A stretch of DNA of 64,000 bases from Artemisia argyi (taxonomy: Eukaryota > Streptophyta > Magnoliopsida > Asterales > Asteraceae), in contig CM060693.1 of NCBI GenBank assembly GCA_030686995.1, positions 115,887,728-115,951,727 of the forward strand, read 5' to 3'. The stretch's first letter is position 1; each line of letters begins with the position of its first letter. This document shows, piece by piece, positions 47,389 to 59,189 of this stretch. The notes below the pieces were generated by a model. The model searched no databases. It saw nothing but the letters and a program-made list of their open reading frames with translations, and was not told the DNA's origin. The translations under genes and the position numbers were made by a program.

Positions 47389-50300
47389 ATGTCATGGTTG
47401 GCTCGATCAATTTCCAACAATCTCATAATCAACGATGATGATGATGATCAACCAACAACCTCAAACAACAACAATATCAACCTTAAATCTGCTGATGATA
47501 TAATAAATCAAGAAGAAGAAGAAGAAGAATTATTTGATGATCAAGATTTACATAATCTGAAAGATGGTGTAAAAGGAGATCTTTCGGAATTTACCGAGTC
47601 TTTAGCGAAACAAATCTGGGGTGTTGCTTCTTTTCTTGCTCCTCCGCCACCACCACCGCTGCCACCACCGCTACCACAGCACGGCGAAAACTGCGTTGAT
47701 TCGGATGTGTCTAATTCGATTAGAGAGGATTTAATTGAGGAAAAGGAGAAGGAGAAGGAAATTGTGGGTGTGACAGAAGAAGTGTTGGGGTTTGCAATGA
47801 ATATAGCTCATCATCCTGAAACTTGGTTGGATTTCCCTTTGTCCGAAGACGAAGATAGTGATGGTATTTTCAATTCTTTTCGAAAAGGCATTTTTCTCCG
47901 AAATTTGTCTTTGTCTGAAACACTTTGAATGCGTAATTTCCCCCCAAATTATGTTTGTGTAAGGCTATAAACTCTGAATACTAAAGTCTAGGATTCTCAA
48001 AAAGAGCAATGCCATAGGGGTGTTTGGGGTAGTTGCTGAATAGTTAGTTTCTAGTGTTTGGGTATTGTGAGACCTGTTCTATTTATCTAGGATCCAAATA
48101 ATCAGTTCTCGAGAGTTTTGGATGGAATATCTACGTAGGTGCAACAAAACCAGAAATAATTATCATCTTCATATTTGGAGGTTTACATAACCAAAATTTG
48201 TCAAATATTTAAAGTTCACTTTGACAACTTCGTCAAATATTTTTGTCTTTTTAGAATGCACTGCTCTAAGATAGTAAGATCCCTTAGTACTCTTGTAGTT
48301 TTTGTAGCTATCTGTATGCAGGTCACTCATGTTGGTAAAAGATATCTAATTCCCTTTGAAAAGATGTGTTTTTATTTTGAAAATATTTTTTTTTAGTATT
48401 ATTATTATCTAATGCCGCATTGTGCTGATTATGTGAACCAAGGAGATATTGGTGGAATTTTGAAGGTCTATATGATGTTTGATACTTGTTTTTATTGAAA
48501 GATGAATTCAGCTGCCATGTAAATGCATTGATATTAGATTTATGTTAATTGTACAAGTTGTTACATTGATTTATTTCTTACTTTTTAGATTTTGAAATGT
48601 CTGATACTCAATGGAACCATGCAACTTTGGTCGAACAACTAGTACCGAGATTAGCTGCTCTCAGAATTGAGTTTTGTCCAGTTCATATGAGTGAAAGTTA
48701 CTTTTGGAAGGTCTACTTTGTTCTATTGCACCCACGGCTCAATAAACACGATGCCGATCTTCTGTCAACCCCCCAGGTAGTGACGCAATCATTTTTTTTA
48801 AAGCTATCAAACTACTTCAATATCTACATACATTTTCCAGTGGTCATCAATTTTAAAGCTATCAAACTACTTCACATCCCTAGCTTATAACAGATATCAA
48901 TCATGTTAAGTGTCTATAAATCTACTGTCAGACATGACTGTGAATGCCTTCATATCAAAACTAAACGAGTTAAAGCAGCATCATACAACCTGGTAGCTAA
49001 AGGTTATGTCAAATTGGACTAATTGCTATTATGTACTAGTATATGGTATGGGATTGTGGATTGTTTTATTATCAATCTAAGTTATGACATCTGTCTTTTA
49101 CTGCTTCCATATATCTAAGGAGTTTCAAACCATAGAACTGTCTAGTTCCAATTTCCTAACCATAGGCTTCAGAGAATCGTGAGTCTTCTGACTTTATAAA
49201 GCACAATAACAACCTGAGCCCAAATCAGTTGTAACCAACTAACCATGGTGGAAGTTAATAGTAGTGTGACGTAGTGTACATAACTTAGGGCAATCAAATC
49301 TTTCAATATTTCTATAACGTGGGAAGAGTTGTTATAAATTCCCCCAGTTAAAACACCCAACTCAAGTTCTCATTAGAGTATATACCTGAGGAGATGCTTG
49401 AATCACACTGGGGGATTGTTTACTAATTATTTCATCAAGTCACAAGTGGATATGATGACTATATTATATAGATGTTGAATGGTGGTTTGCAGTGATCAAT
49501 TGTTTTACTTTTTATGGTGAATCAATAGTCTTGAGTACTAGTAAATGACTATTTTTAACCTTGTTAGTAAATTAATGCTGTTAATCTGTTTTTGTATTCT
49601 AATTTTAAGTTTAGATAAAACAAATAAGCTGTTTGTTATATCAACCACCATTAAGAACACACAGCCCCACATAGAATTTACCAAACATTTGATATCGGTG
49701 GGATCAAACTAAATTTTAATAGCAACTTCAAGGCAAAGACCACATGATAAAAGGATTATCAAATTAAAAAACCATTATCCTGTTCCATGTCAGATATTTA
49801 GACGAAGCAAATAACAAAATTATGAACAATCATATACCAAGAACCAACGCAAAAATCTAACAGTAATTGAAGGATGAGGTTAAATTGGGAAGTGAAAAGA
49901 AAATAAACAAGGATATTACCGGAAAAAGTAGGATAAAAGTTGGGCTATATAGGGAGCACAATGCTCCCCCATAGATGAGCGAATTAGTCACATATGAAAA
50001 TTTTAAGTCACTGGTAAACAAGTAAATATGGGTGACCAATTGATCCAGGTAGGCTTTTAAGCCTGATAAGTCAAAAGTAAGCACCACCTGACTGCAGCTT
50101 GAGGAGCAACTAACCATTTTGCAAGCCAAAGATCACACGGCAGTAATTTCAACTTACAACCATGATGGATGTTATTAGTATCCCACAACACAATTATTAT
50201 TTATTTATTTATTTTTATTTTATTATTATTTTTTTGATGTTATCAGTATCCCCTAACTACATATGTTATCTGATCTTATCTCATGGAACAAGTTGACAAC

Positions 50301-51300
50301 TATACATACAAGTGAAAATTGTTATTTGTCATTTAATAACGTTTTTTATCGACACCTCTTCTCTTTTTCTTATTTATTTATTTTCCTTCAGATTCTCGAT
50401 TTCTCATATAAGTTTGTCAAATTGTTATGCTTTCTGCTTTATTTTTTATTGGCTTTATCTTTTATCTGTTTTAAAACTTTTTATTTCCTTCTTTTTGAAA
50501 CATGATTACCCTGTATATCGAAGGACCCATAATGTTTGTTTTTCTCAAACTCTACACAACATCAATTATTTAGCAATCAATCTGCAATGAAAATAGTTAT
50601 TGCAGCTTCAGTATTGTGTTTGTTGCTTCAGAGCCAAGTAGAACAACTCCTCTTTGAAGATCACAACTGCCCAGCATTATGTGCCCAAACAAGCAATTGC
50701 TATAAACCCCTGATAAGTTAAAAATTGATAATAAATATTTTATAATTAGGAGTGAATGATTCCTTAAATTAACCAAGAAAAACCAATGCAATTGTAATAT
50801 CCATTAGTATTTTTTGACTAGTTGTTGAACTGGTGGCTTCTGCATTGCAGATAGTTGCAGCACGAACTATGTGGATGAAGGAATTACATATGCAGACCAA
50901 GCCCGAACCAGAATATTTTGAGGGACATACTCCACGCACAGTAGATAGTCGTGAAGATAATAATACTTCTGCATCAGATTCTCCTTCTGCAAACATGTCA
51001 GAAAGAAAACACCATGCTTTTGAACCAACAACATATCACAAAGTTACAGAGACACGACCACCAGTTTCGGCCAAAGAAGAGGTGTCGACAAACGGTGCAT
51101 CAGATCAGAGAGTGATTCCATCTTATACAAAACCAATTGAGGATTTTAGTGATGACGAGGACAATTGGATTCATGATAACTCAGAAGAACTAGATGGATA
51201 CGAAGGGCCTCATGTTCCTGTTGGAACTGATGAAGACATTTCATTCAGTGATCTTGAAGATGATGATTGTACCATGCCAGTAAGATCCAGCATCATCTGA
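47389..51300 (+). CDS. BSD domain-containing protein
   Basis: Three exons: 47389-47863, 48589-48776 and 50851-51300, with GT-AG introns and consistent phases; 370 residues. It starts MSWLARSISNNLIINDDDDD. An acidic region, the helix KGDLSEFTESLAKQIWGVAS and a proline run PPPPPPLPPPLP follow, then EEVLGFAMNIAHHPETWLDF. Exon 2 encodes the BSD core: LVPRLAALRIEFCPVHMSES, then YFWKVYFVLLHPRLNKHDAD, with the diagnostic FW and YF pairs. Exon 3 starts IVAARTMWMKELH and is otherwise acidic and disordered (EDFSDDEDNWIHD). The family is shared with TFIIH p62 and synapse-associated proteins, but the plant members of this type lack an assigned mechanism. Intact and the most credible housekeeping gene here. 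The second intron is 2.1 kb. Confidence 0.92.
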
Positions 51301-51909
51301 AAGAAATTTCCCATAACTATGGTGATTTCTGACTTGGCCTCATCCGGTCTGGCAGATGCTGATTCTTTGACTGCTGATTTGGAACCTGCATTGCCATCCA
51401 ACAAGATGACAGTGTGAGGACAGTTGGTCTCTGAAACTGATGCATGCGAGTTAAAGCACGAGAAAGAGTATGCTCATCATTTTTCAAAGATGTGGTCTCT
51501 TTGCAAGAAGTGTACAGGCGAAGTGTGTGTGGGCATGGCAATGGGTTCATGCTATTGGAGTGATTTAAAGATTGAACAACTGAAATTTTGTTTTTTGTTT
51601 TTTTTATCTTATCTTTTGCTCTTTTATTTACAATATTAATTTTTCTTCATGAATTTATGAAGATTATGGCTTTTTACAGGATTGCTATGTACAAAGTTTC
51701 TGGGACTGGATAGTGGTGAAGTGAAATGAATACCTTGTAACATTATTATGAAACATTAAACTATTAAAGTCTGTTTCTGTTATATTCTGTCCAAGGGTAA
51801 AGGCAAATAAACAAATGTATATGAAGTCGTGGCTTCATATAGAAACATGTATTTGAGCATATACTATTATAACATTACAAAGATCACAATATAGAACTAC
51901 TATTAGGAA
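51301..51909 (+). other. 3' UTR of the BSD gene and short intergenic region
   Basis: Directly after the stop the same frame stays open for another 39 codons (to about 51418), so an alternative C-terminus by splicing cannot be excluded; a GTAAGA donor lies at 51280. The gene to the right is convergent. Confidence 0.4.
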
Positions 51910-52422
51910 TCAAGGATTAAGATGACCGGGGTCGGGTTGATCTGGGGTGTTGACATAATCAAGATGCGCTTTGTCAATGGTATTCCTCATCAAGCACTCA
52001 TCTTCGACATCCTGCATCCAATAATTACATTTTCTACCTCAAGATTTGGCAAATTTATGTGTGAACGGTTAAACCTTTTTTACCATGTGCTTATTTATAA
52101 GTGTTTATTTTCTCAAAGTACAAGCAAACAAGCACTCTATGCATCTAAACACTTCAAAATATATTTTGTCCTAATAGTTTAGTTATTTGTCACTGTGCTG
52201 TCAACAATCATTTGAATCAAAATGAACATGCCCTATAGGCAACTTAACTGAAATTTATAATAACTTTCATAATAAAAATAAACAACATTTTGAAACAATG
52301 ATCAAGATGAAACTAGCATTGCTAACCTTGGGTTCTTTAGGGGTAACCGGAAAAGCCTCTTTCGCTATCTGAGTGGCGCAACTTAGCATTAACATTAGTA
52401 GGAAAGCTAACATGAGGTTCAT
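51910..52422 (-). CDS. Phytosulfokine-like peptide precursor, divergent
   Basis: Two exons: 52327-52422 and 51910-52011, with a 315-bp GT-AG intron (GTTAGC...GGATGCAG); 65 residues. Exon 1 encodes a signal peptide (MNLMLAFLLMLMLSCATQIA) and a short pro-region. Exon 2 encodes DECLMRNTIDKAHLDYVNTP followed by DQPDPGHLNP and a stop. The block ECLMR.T..AH.DY is the conserved pro-region of phytosulfokine precursors (usual form EECLMRRTLAAHTDYIYTQ), with Asp before the first Tyr, which guides Tyr sulfation. The PSK pentapeptide YIYTQ is replaced by YVNTP, so the second sulfo-Tyr is absent. Shorter than typical PSK precursors (75-110). Only about 20 bp separate the ATG from a repeat at 52443, so its promoter is uncertain. 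Family call is good; activity is unknown. Confidence 0.75.
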
Positions 52423-52442
52423 GGTGATGGTGAGGCCTAGGG

Positions 52443-52482
52443 GTGCTCGTTTATTAACAACTCGGCTCGAGCTCGAATAAAC

Positions 52483-52531
<49 letters not shown>

Positions 52532-52757
52532 ATAAACTAACTTTCAAGCTTAAGATGGTCGTATAAAAGATCAAACTTGATAGGCTCCTTTATTAACTCA
52601 ATCTCGATCTCGAAAGCTCGTTTACGATTATAAAAATTATTCTAATGCTCAAAATAAAGATCATGTAACTTATAATAAACACTAGTTTGCATTTGAAGCA
52701 CAATAGTGTATTATACTTATACTTATATTTTTATAATTTCAAGTAGATGTAGTTTAG
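52443..52757. repeat. Unclassified repeat with (TTA)n
   Basis: Starts CTAGGGGTGCTCG, like a hAT-type terminus, then GCTCGAGCTCG motifs and a (TTA)n microsatellite of about 45 bp (52483-52530). Opposite end not identified. No ORF. Confidence 0.4.
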
Positions 52758-54073
52758 TGGAAAACTAGAATGGGGTTGAATAGTTTTACCGTTTTTAAAT
52801 TGTTACAATGAAAAACTTTGATTCGAGCTTCGGTGAAATCAATCAATTGAAATATGAACACGATAACGACAATACTAAAGTAAACTAACTACGTAATATA
52901 AAAAGTGAGATAGAAAGGTCAAACCAAGACACCGAGATTTATAGTGGTTCGGTAACGAAGCTCCTCTTCGCCCTACTCCACTCCCCGAGTACCCAACTCG
53001 AGAATTCTAAGCACTATGTCAACAAACTCCCTTCAAGCGGAGAAAACCGTACAACGTTGTTTATCACAATTTCTGACACTAAGCTAAATATCGAGTACTA
53101 ATCTAGCTAGTACTAATCTCACTCACGATCTACCCGATCCTCTCACAAATCACACAAGTAAAGAGATCATAGCCGATCTTCACAAGATCCTCTCGATCTA
53201 CACTCGATCTACCCGATCTACACACTATCAACACAAGCTACACACGATCTACCCAATCTCTACATGATCACAACAATCCACACAATCTAACTAAATACAA
53301 TGACAAATAAATTGATGTATATCAATATACAACAAGTACGTAACAAATGTTACGAGTGCGCTAAACTAATACTACAACTTTGTCTCTTCTCAATACAGTA
53401 TGTTCTTCTCTTGCACTAGTATAGGAATGAAGGTGATCACTTGGTTAGATGATTGGATCACTCTAAAACAATTAAAAAAAAATGATCAAAGAATCAAGAT
53501 TGGAACAGAAGGACTTAATTCAGAAAGTGTTATTTGAAAATTGGTGCCTTAGAACTGCAACATGGTCCTGTATTTATAGGCTAAGAAAAACTAGCCGTTA
53601 CAGGCCACGGTACCGTTAAATACGAGATGGTACCGTTAAATTTAACGGTACCTTCGGGATTAGTGGTACCGTCTCAAACAAAAACACTCATTTTTTTTGT
53701 TTTATTGGTGAACCTTTATTTGGGAATGTTTGGAGTTGTTTGGGGGAGGGGGAATAGTTGTTACAATTTATAAACTTATTTTTGCAAATAAAACATTTCT
53801 TTCTAATTCAAAAATAAGTTGCATAATATATTTTTGAAAAAATGTTTTATCACATTAAAAATGTGAAGTCTTTGAACAAAAATTTAATCCTTTGATCATT
53901 TGTCAAATTTGTTTGATCTTAGATTGATTGATTTACGTCGAAATGAAATATTACGACTAAAAACTTGTTTACATTATTTTTGACGTAAGACGTTTTTACA
54001 TTTTGTTATTATCAAAACGTAGAGATGTCGAATAATAGAAATAACATTTTCTAGACATTATTAATATTAACCA
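52758..54073 (-). repeat. 3' LTR of a second copia family
   Basis: Starts TGGAAAACTAGAATGGGG and ends near TATTAACCA; same architecture as 7247-8841 but much diverged. Followed by a PPT-like GATCAAAAAGAGGAGATG (minus, about 54074-54095). Confidence 0.75.
53571..53672 (-). promoter_or_regulatory. LTR promoter with ACGGTACCGT array
   Basis: TATA CCTATAAATA (minus, 53571-53580). Upstream: ACGGTACCGTTAAA 53603, GGTACCGTTAAA 53632, TTTAACGGTACC 53641 (inverted) and GGTACCGTC 53665. Confidence 0.6.
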
Positions 54074-55290
54074 TCTCCTCTTTTTGATGATAACAAAATA
54101 TAAACTCATTTTATATAAAAACTATTTTTAACAACTTTTTAAGTTGAGTTTATCCTATTTCTCCCATTTTTGTTAAAGCAAAAAGAATGTCGAGACGAGG
54201 TCGACGATGCTAAGACTCCCCCTTGATGTAAACTCCTCCTCATTTGGAGGGCATTAAGGAATCGAGCAATGCTTTCTTGCTACAAAAATGAGTTAGACGA
54301 CAACTATAATATATCTAACTAGTAGCGAATATTATCCAACCATGAAACTAAAAAATAATGGCTTGACAACAAATAGCAAAAAATAATCAACCAACCTCAT
54401 ACAAGTATTAAACCAACCAATACGATAAAATAAAAGCTCATTCATTGATAGAAAATAAAGACATACATATAGTATGATATATTTTAAAAAAAATATATAA
54501 TAATAATAAAAAAAAAAAAAACTACAAGAAGCACATAATAATCTCTAGTGACTTAAGAGGCCCTAAGATTTGCTTCTTCACCAAAAAGGGGTCTAATCAT
54601 TTATTCTTAAAAACTAAGCATGCTAAGGCTATTAGGCAAGGTGGCTACGGTATCACCAAATGGCCCCACCTCACACTCCTTCTCCCTTGCCCACCACCTA
54701 TGATCACGCGCGGGGAACGATTCCCAAAATAAAATTCGGTGGTTTGACCACCAAATGAAAAAGAAAAAAGGGGCCCCATTAATTATTTTTTATTTTGTGT
54801 GTAAGTGTGTGTGAGGTATTTAGTGGGGTATATTTTTATAAAGTGAGTACTTAATGAAAGGTGAAGTTAAAAGTAACCTTGTCCTCTAAAAGGTGAAGAG
54901 TGGTGAAGGGAAGTGAGAGGAGAGAGAAAGCTGACGTGACGCTGATGTGTATGATGAAAGTGTAGTCACATTGCCTACTAGCCTAATGCTTAGATGGTTG
55001 AGCTACGGGTTGGTGCGGGTGGTATAATTGGCTCGGTATTGGGAGTAAAACGTTGCTCAACATATGAGAACATGAAATGGAGTTCATTCCTAATAGAGAA
55101 AATGAGGTTACGGTTGTCAAGACAACATAGACAACTTGCACTATGGAGATCAACCGGATGAAGTTGGATAGGGTGGCCCATGATTGAAGATGGAGGAGGT
55201 GGTGTAAGTAAAGGTGATGATGGTGTAGGCATGGCAGTCTAAGGGAGTAATTGGTGAAAGGGTTAGTGTTATATCTATACATTTATGTCG
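54074..55290 (-). other. 3' internal fragment of the second copia
   Basis: Contains CTCCCCCTTGATGTAAACTC (54216-54236), like the CTCCCCCTT blocks of the first copia, an A-rich run near 54520, and proline-rich minus-strand ORFs (54990-55280) like those at 9607-10387. The other LTR is absent, so the element is truncated. Confidence 0.55.
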
Positions 55291-55440
55291 TGGCATGTGT
55301 TATATTTTTTATTACTGCATTTTTATACATTGTGTGTGGAAGTGAATATCACTAAATAAAACTGTATAATGAGAAGACATTGGTAGAGTAGTGGAGGAAT
55401 AAACAAAAGTAGTGAACTCAAATACGTTGAGGCTTCTTAG

Positions 55441-56236
55441 CAGTGGTGGATCCAGGATTTCGAACCATGTGTGGCACAATTTTCGGCTCGCTTCGCTTCG
55501 TGTATAGTGCTAAATTTATGGTTCCATTTATTAAGGTAAAACTAGTTTTATGTGGTTTTAATTCTCAGATCCTGATAGCTTAAAAAGAGTATCCAAATAA
55601 TAATAATCTTGTAAATCAAAGATGAAATTTAACGTTTGACATTTTTATAACTATACCTTTTTGTAAAACTAAATTAGGGGCCCGTTTGGCTTATAGATGG
55701 GTTTAGGATTTGGATTTAGATTGTGATTTGAATTTGGATTTGGATTTAGATTTGGATTTAATGTAGGTAAGAGAAAATATTATTTAAATTATTTTATAAT
55801 TTAAATATTAATTAAAAAATTATTTTGTTAACAATGAAAGAAAAGATACACACAATATAACAATGGGGCCCATGAACAGTAAAAAACCTACCAAGTAGAT
55901 CTACTTTTAAAACAGTGGATGTCATAGGTGTGGTACCTAATTTCTAATCTCGGAATTCTAATCAAACGTTTTTTTTTCTACTTTCCATCCTAAACTTAAA
56001 TCTAACACCCCCAACCAAACGGGCCCTAAATATAGTAGCAAATTACAAAAACAAATCCAAAGAGCCTATGAACCTACTTGGCTACCCTACATCTATGTGT
56101 TAAAAGACTTTGAAAATTTTGGCTAAACGACAAAATAAGTAGAAAATTCATCTTCCACCTTCGTTTCTTCTTTCTTTCTTTTAAAAAACAAACTCTCTAT
56201 ACAAACATTGAAACAAGTGTAGCACCTTCAAAAACC

Positions 56237-56276
<40 letters not shown>

Positions 56277-56350
56277 GAACAAATACACTAAGTCGCCTAC
56301 AACTGTATGTGGCACGTGCCACACGTGGCTTACATGTAGCTCTGCCCCTG
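55441..56350. mobile_element. Non-autonomous hAT-like element
   Basis: Ends CAGTGGTGGATCCAGG and CTCTGCCCCTG (inverted CAGGGGCAGAG), with near-matching 8-bp flanks CTTCTTAG (55433-55440) and GTTCTTAG (56351-56358). No transposase. An A36 run is at 56237-56272. Confidence 0.65.
55678..56026. mobile_element. MITE nested in the hAT-like element
   Basis: Inverted ends GGGCCCGTTTGG and CCAAACGGGCCC, about 350 bp. GATTTGGATTTAGATTTG-type short repeats lie near the left end. Flanks TAAATTAG and TAAATATA agree only partly. Confidence 0.65.
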
Positions 56351-57033
56351 GTTCTTAGGAAACTTAGTTTTGTAAATGGAACAAAATTATAGTTGTTAAA
56401 AAAAAATTCTTATTGTGACAAACTAATGTTATGAATTTTTTATTTTTTTATTTTTTTTTTTGAATATCAAACTAATGTTATGAATGTTTTGCATATAGGA
56501 AGTGATTTGCACACTTTTAATTCTTATTGGGACACTCTAATGTACAAGTAGTTAAAGCAGATTATACACATTGGAGTGTGCCATAAAAAATGAGAGTGTG
56601 CAAATCATTTCCCTTTGCATATTGATATCATATATGATTCGTTGACTCTTTCATATAATGATTCTGTTCATTTAAGGAAAACTATAGCTATATCTACAAG
56701 GTATGGTGTTTGCATTTCTTGACGAGTACAACAAGCATGTGGTGACTGCACTTATTCATGGGTACAACAAAGTATGCGGTTGTTTCATGTTAATAATTAT
56801 TGTAAGTTGTAATTGTAACATATCTTTAGGCCATTGGATTAGTTGAGTGTATGAAGATCAATGATAAAGTAATGAGGAAGCACGTACAAGGGATCAGGAG
56901 AGTGTACATTGAGATGGGGGAGGTTATTAGGCTAAACACAGAACGAGGGTCAATCTTTCTCATTTTATTTGACATGTCAGCTTTCTTTCTCCGGCAACCT
57001 TCAGGCGATTGGTTGCTACAGTAAAGCGACCTA
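56351..57033. other. Intergenic, nothing recognised
   Basis: AT-rich, no sustained ORF. Two AATTCTTATTG(T/G)GACA...CTAATGT segments (56406-56430 and 56519-56545) are similar, suggesting a small decayed repeat. Confidence 0.5.
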
Positions 57034-57046
57034 CACTACAAAAAAA
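57034..57046 (+). other. Possible CACTA transposon terminus
   Basis: CACTACAAAAAAA matches the usual plant CACTA end. No inverted partner was found in the window, so this is a lone end or coincidence. Confidence 0.3.
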
Positions 57047-57211
57047 TATCTCACAAAAATACATTTTATATAGAGTCTTTAATTAATTACACACAAACAC
57101 ACACAAGAACTTGGACTATCTACATCGCATAGACGACCCGCATCTCCCAAAACTGGAGATCGATGGAGTTGTGATTTTTCTCCACGGTAGAGACGATCGT
57201 TTGAGATCGAC

Positions 57212-57371
57212 GAATTGATCGATCGTCAATAGCTTACTGTGTTTTTTATAAAACGACAGTCTCCTGAAGGTTTCCGGAGAAAGATAGGAGAGAGATGGGC
57301 CTCCTTTGTAAAAAAAAGGGGGGGGGGGGTTGACGATCGATCACAGTAAGCTATTGATGATCGATCAATTC
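57212..57371. repeat. Large hairpin: 30-bp inverted repeat
   Basis: 57212-57241 and 57342-57371 pair at 29 of 30 positions (GAATTGATCGATCGTCAATA against its inverted copy), with a 100-bp loop carrying a G-run. Confidence 0.85.
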
Positions 57372-57387
57372 AAATAAAACGACAAAT

Positions 57388-57640
57388 TAATATGTTCTAC
57401 TAAATCGGCTCTAAGGCTTCGATGAGTTGTTTCGTTGCGTATATCTTTAATAACTTATTGAATTTCTTCAGGTGTTTGTACGAGATTATCTTCACGATAT
57501 TGCTCATCTAAATAAAAATCAGGAGAGATTGACCTCTCTTTATCTTTTATAACCGTATTACGTAATATGATGCATGTGTACATCATATCCATAATTTTGC
57601 TTAAGAGACATCTGCCATGCCAGGCATCTTTTATAATCAT
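57388..57640 (-). pseudogene. PIF/Harbinger transposase relic (C-terminal part)
   Basis: Minus-strand reading: MYTCIILRNTVIKDKERSIS, then DNLVQTPEEIQ, a TAA, and in the same frame VIKDIRNETTHRSLRADLVE ending EHI. This is the C-terminal end of DDE_Tnp4 (ALP1/HARBI1-like) transposases, where ACIILHNMI.ED and R...THR.LR.DL.EH are typical. Only about 80 codons remain, with the catalytic core lost. It sits next to the hairpin at 57212-57371. Confidence 0.65.
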
Positions 57641-58314
57641 ATTAGATCGGTACTATTAACTTCATCTTTATCATCTAAGAATGTACATTAAAACAGTTCA
57701 GAAGACATTTGTTTTAAGTGAGATGTGTAGAGTTTATAAGAAAGAATGTGTTTAAATGTGTGTATAAAAATAGAGAAGTAATTAGGTATTTAAAGGGTAC
57801 ACTGTTTAAATTTATTAAAAACAATAATAAAAATAAATAAATAAAGAGAATAACGGTAAAAAAAAAGAGAGAGAGAATGGTTTCCATTTAACTCGGTCAC
57901 AAAGTGACCAACTTCTCCATTTTATGCGTCCCTTGATGGTCTCCATAGTGGTGTGTGACGCATCGAAGACCCTGATCAACCGAGGGTCGACCGACCCAGT
58001 GCACACAGCCTTAACGTGTAACGAGGATTCCAACTAGTGCATTGCCACTGAGTGTTTGTATGCAAACCTCCACTAACACATTTTGGCGAATGGGGGTGGT
58101 AATGCGAATAATATGTATATACTATGTATGGTTTGAGAAAAGTACAATCGTTATGATTTGAGTTTTGTTAAAGCTCGAGCAATAACTTTTCAGTATTAAT
58201 TATTGCAAACAAATTTACGATACTTTTTATCCAATGATGGTAAATGAAATACAAATGCACTTCTAATAAAAGATCTAAACATAACAATTTGAATCTGTAG
58301 GTAAGATACATATA
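57641..58314. other. Intergenic, nothing recognised
   Basis: No credible ORF. 57890-58060 is less AT-rich than its surroundings, but the minus ORF there (72 codons) shows no known motif. Confidence 0.5.
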
Positions 58315-58317
58315 ACG

Positions 58318-58402
<85 letters not shown>
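58315..58402. repeat. (AAT)n microsatellite
   Basis: About 28 uninterrupted ATA/AAT triplets. Confidence 0.95.
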
Positions 58403-58404
<2 letters not shown>

Positions 58405-59189
58405 CGTCGTTTTAGTTCCTTCTTAGCTTCATTTTTGCAGGTAAGACACAAATAATGTCTCACAAAACCGTTTCCACTTCTTCTTGCCTTTAGCTCTTGC
58501 TTATTTCCTATTGGTATTATAACTGCTTACAGTATTTAAGTGCAAGTGGCTTGTATAGTTTGATCCCCTTTGAGTTATACATAGCCAATTCTTCTACTGT
58601 TTTGTTCAATTTCCTTATTTTCAAGATAAATGTAGCATATCCCATTGTGTACATCTGCTCCATAACAGACTTAGTAGCTTATAATAAAACCATGTGGTTG
58701 CGTATAATAGGCAATGTAACCTTTGATAAACTCAAAGCTGTCAAAAGAATACTTCCATAATTATGACCAACCATTACACATATCAGCCACGAATTCTTCA
58801 AAACCGCATTACGTAAATCAACAAATGAGGCTGATAACTGTTATTAAAATAAAATGGGCCGACACTAATCACCTATATTAGACATAAGTTTTACGAAGTC
58901 GCAACATGCTAATCAAATTTAAAACAACAAGCATCAACAAAGATTTATGAAATAAGCATCTATGACCGCGTATCAGACTCTAAAAGACACTAGAAGCCTC
59001 ATACAAGCAGAAACACACATGTGTTGTCTAGTTAATCCATCTAATAGGGAAAAAAGAAGACTTAAAACGCAGTTCTATTGGTACAAGTATTTAACGACAG
59101 ACACACCATTAACAAGAAACCTCTAAAAGACGGGTTTTAATGGACGTTCAAGCTAAGATACGTGATATAGCTAGTTTTTCAGCTCATAA
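58403..59189. other. Intergenic, nothing recognised
   Basis: AT-rich. A plus ORF of 87 codons (58497-58760) has hydrophobic stretches but no known motif and no promoter or splice context; treated as chance. Confidence 0.5.

Noticed and set aside
49857..50129. Minus ORF of 90 codons in the BSD intron
   Set aside because: No motif, no splice or promoter context.
50587..50721. 44-codon plus ORF with a signal-peptide-like start and three Cys
   Set aside because: Lies inside the BSD gene's second intron, has no known peptide motif, and no own promoter; most likely chance.
57815..58033. Minus ORF of 72 codons near the Harbinger relic
   Set aside because: Does not continue the transposase reading and has no known motif.
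58275..58463. Poly-isoleucine ORF
   Set aside because: Translation of the AAT microsatellite.
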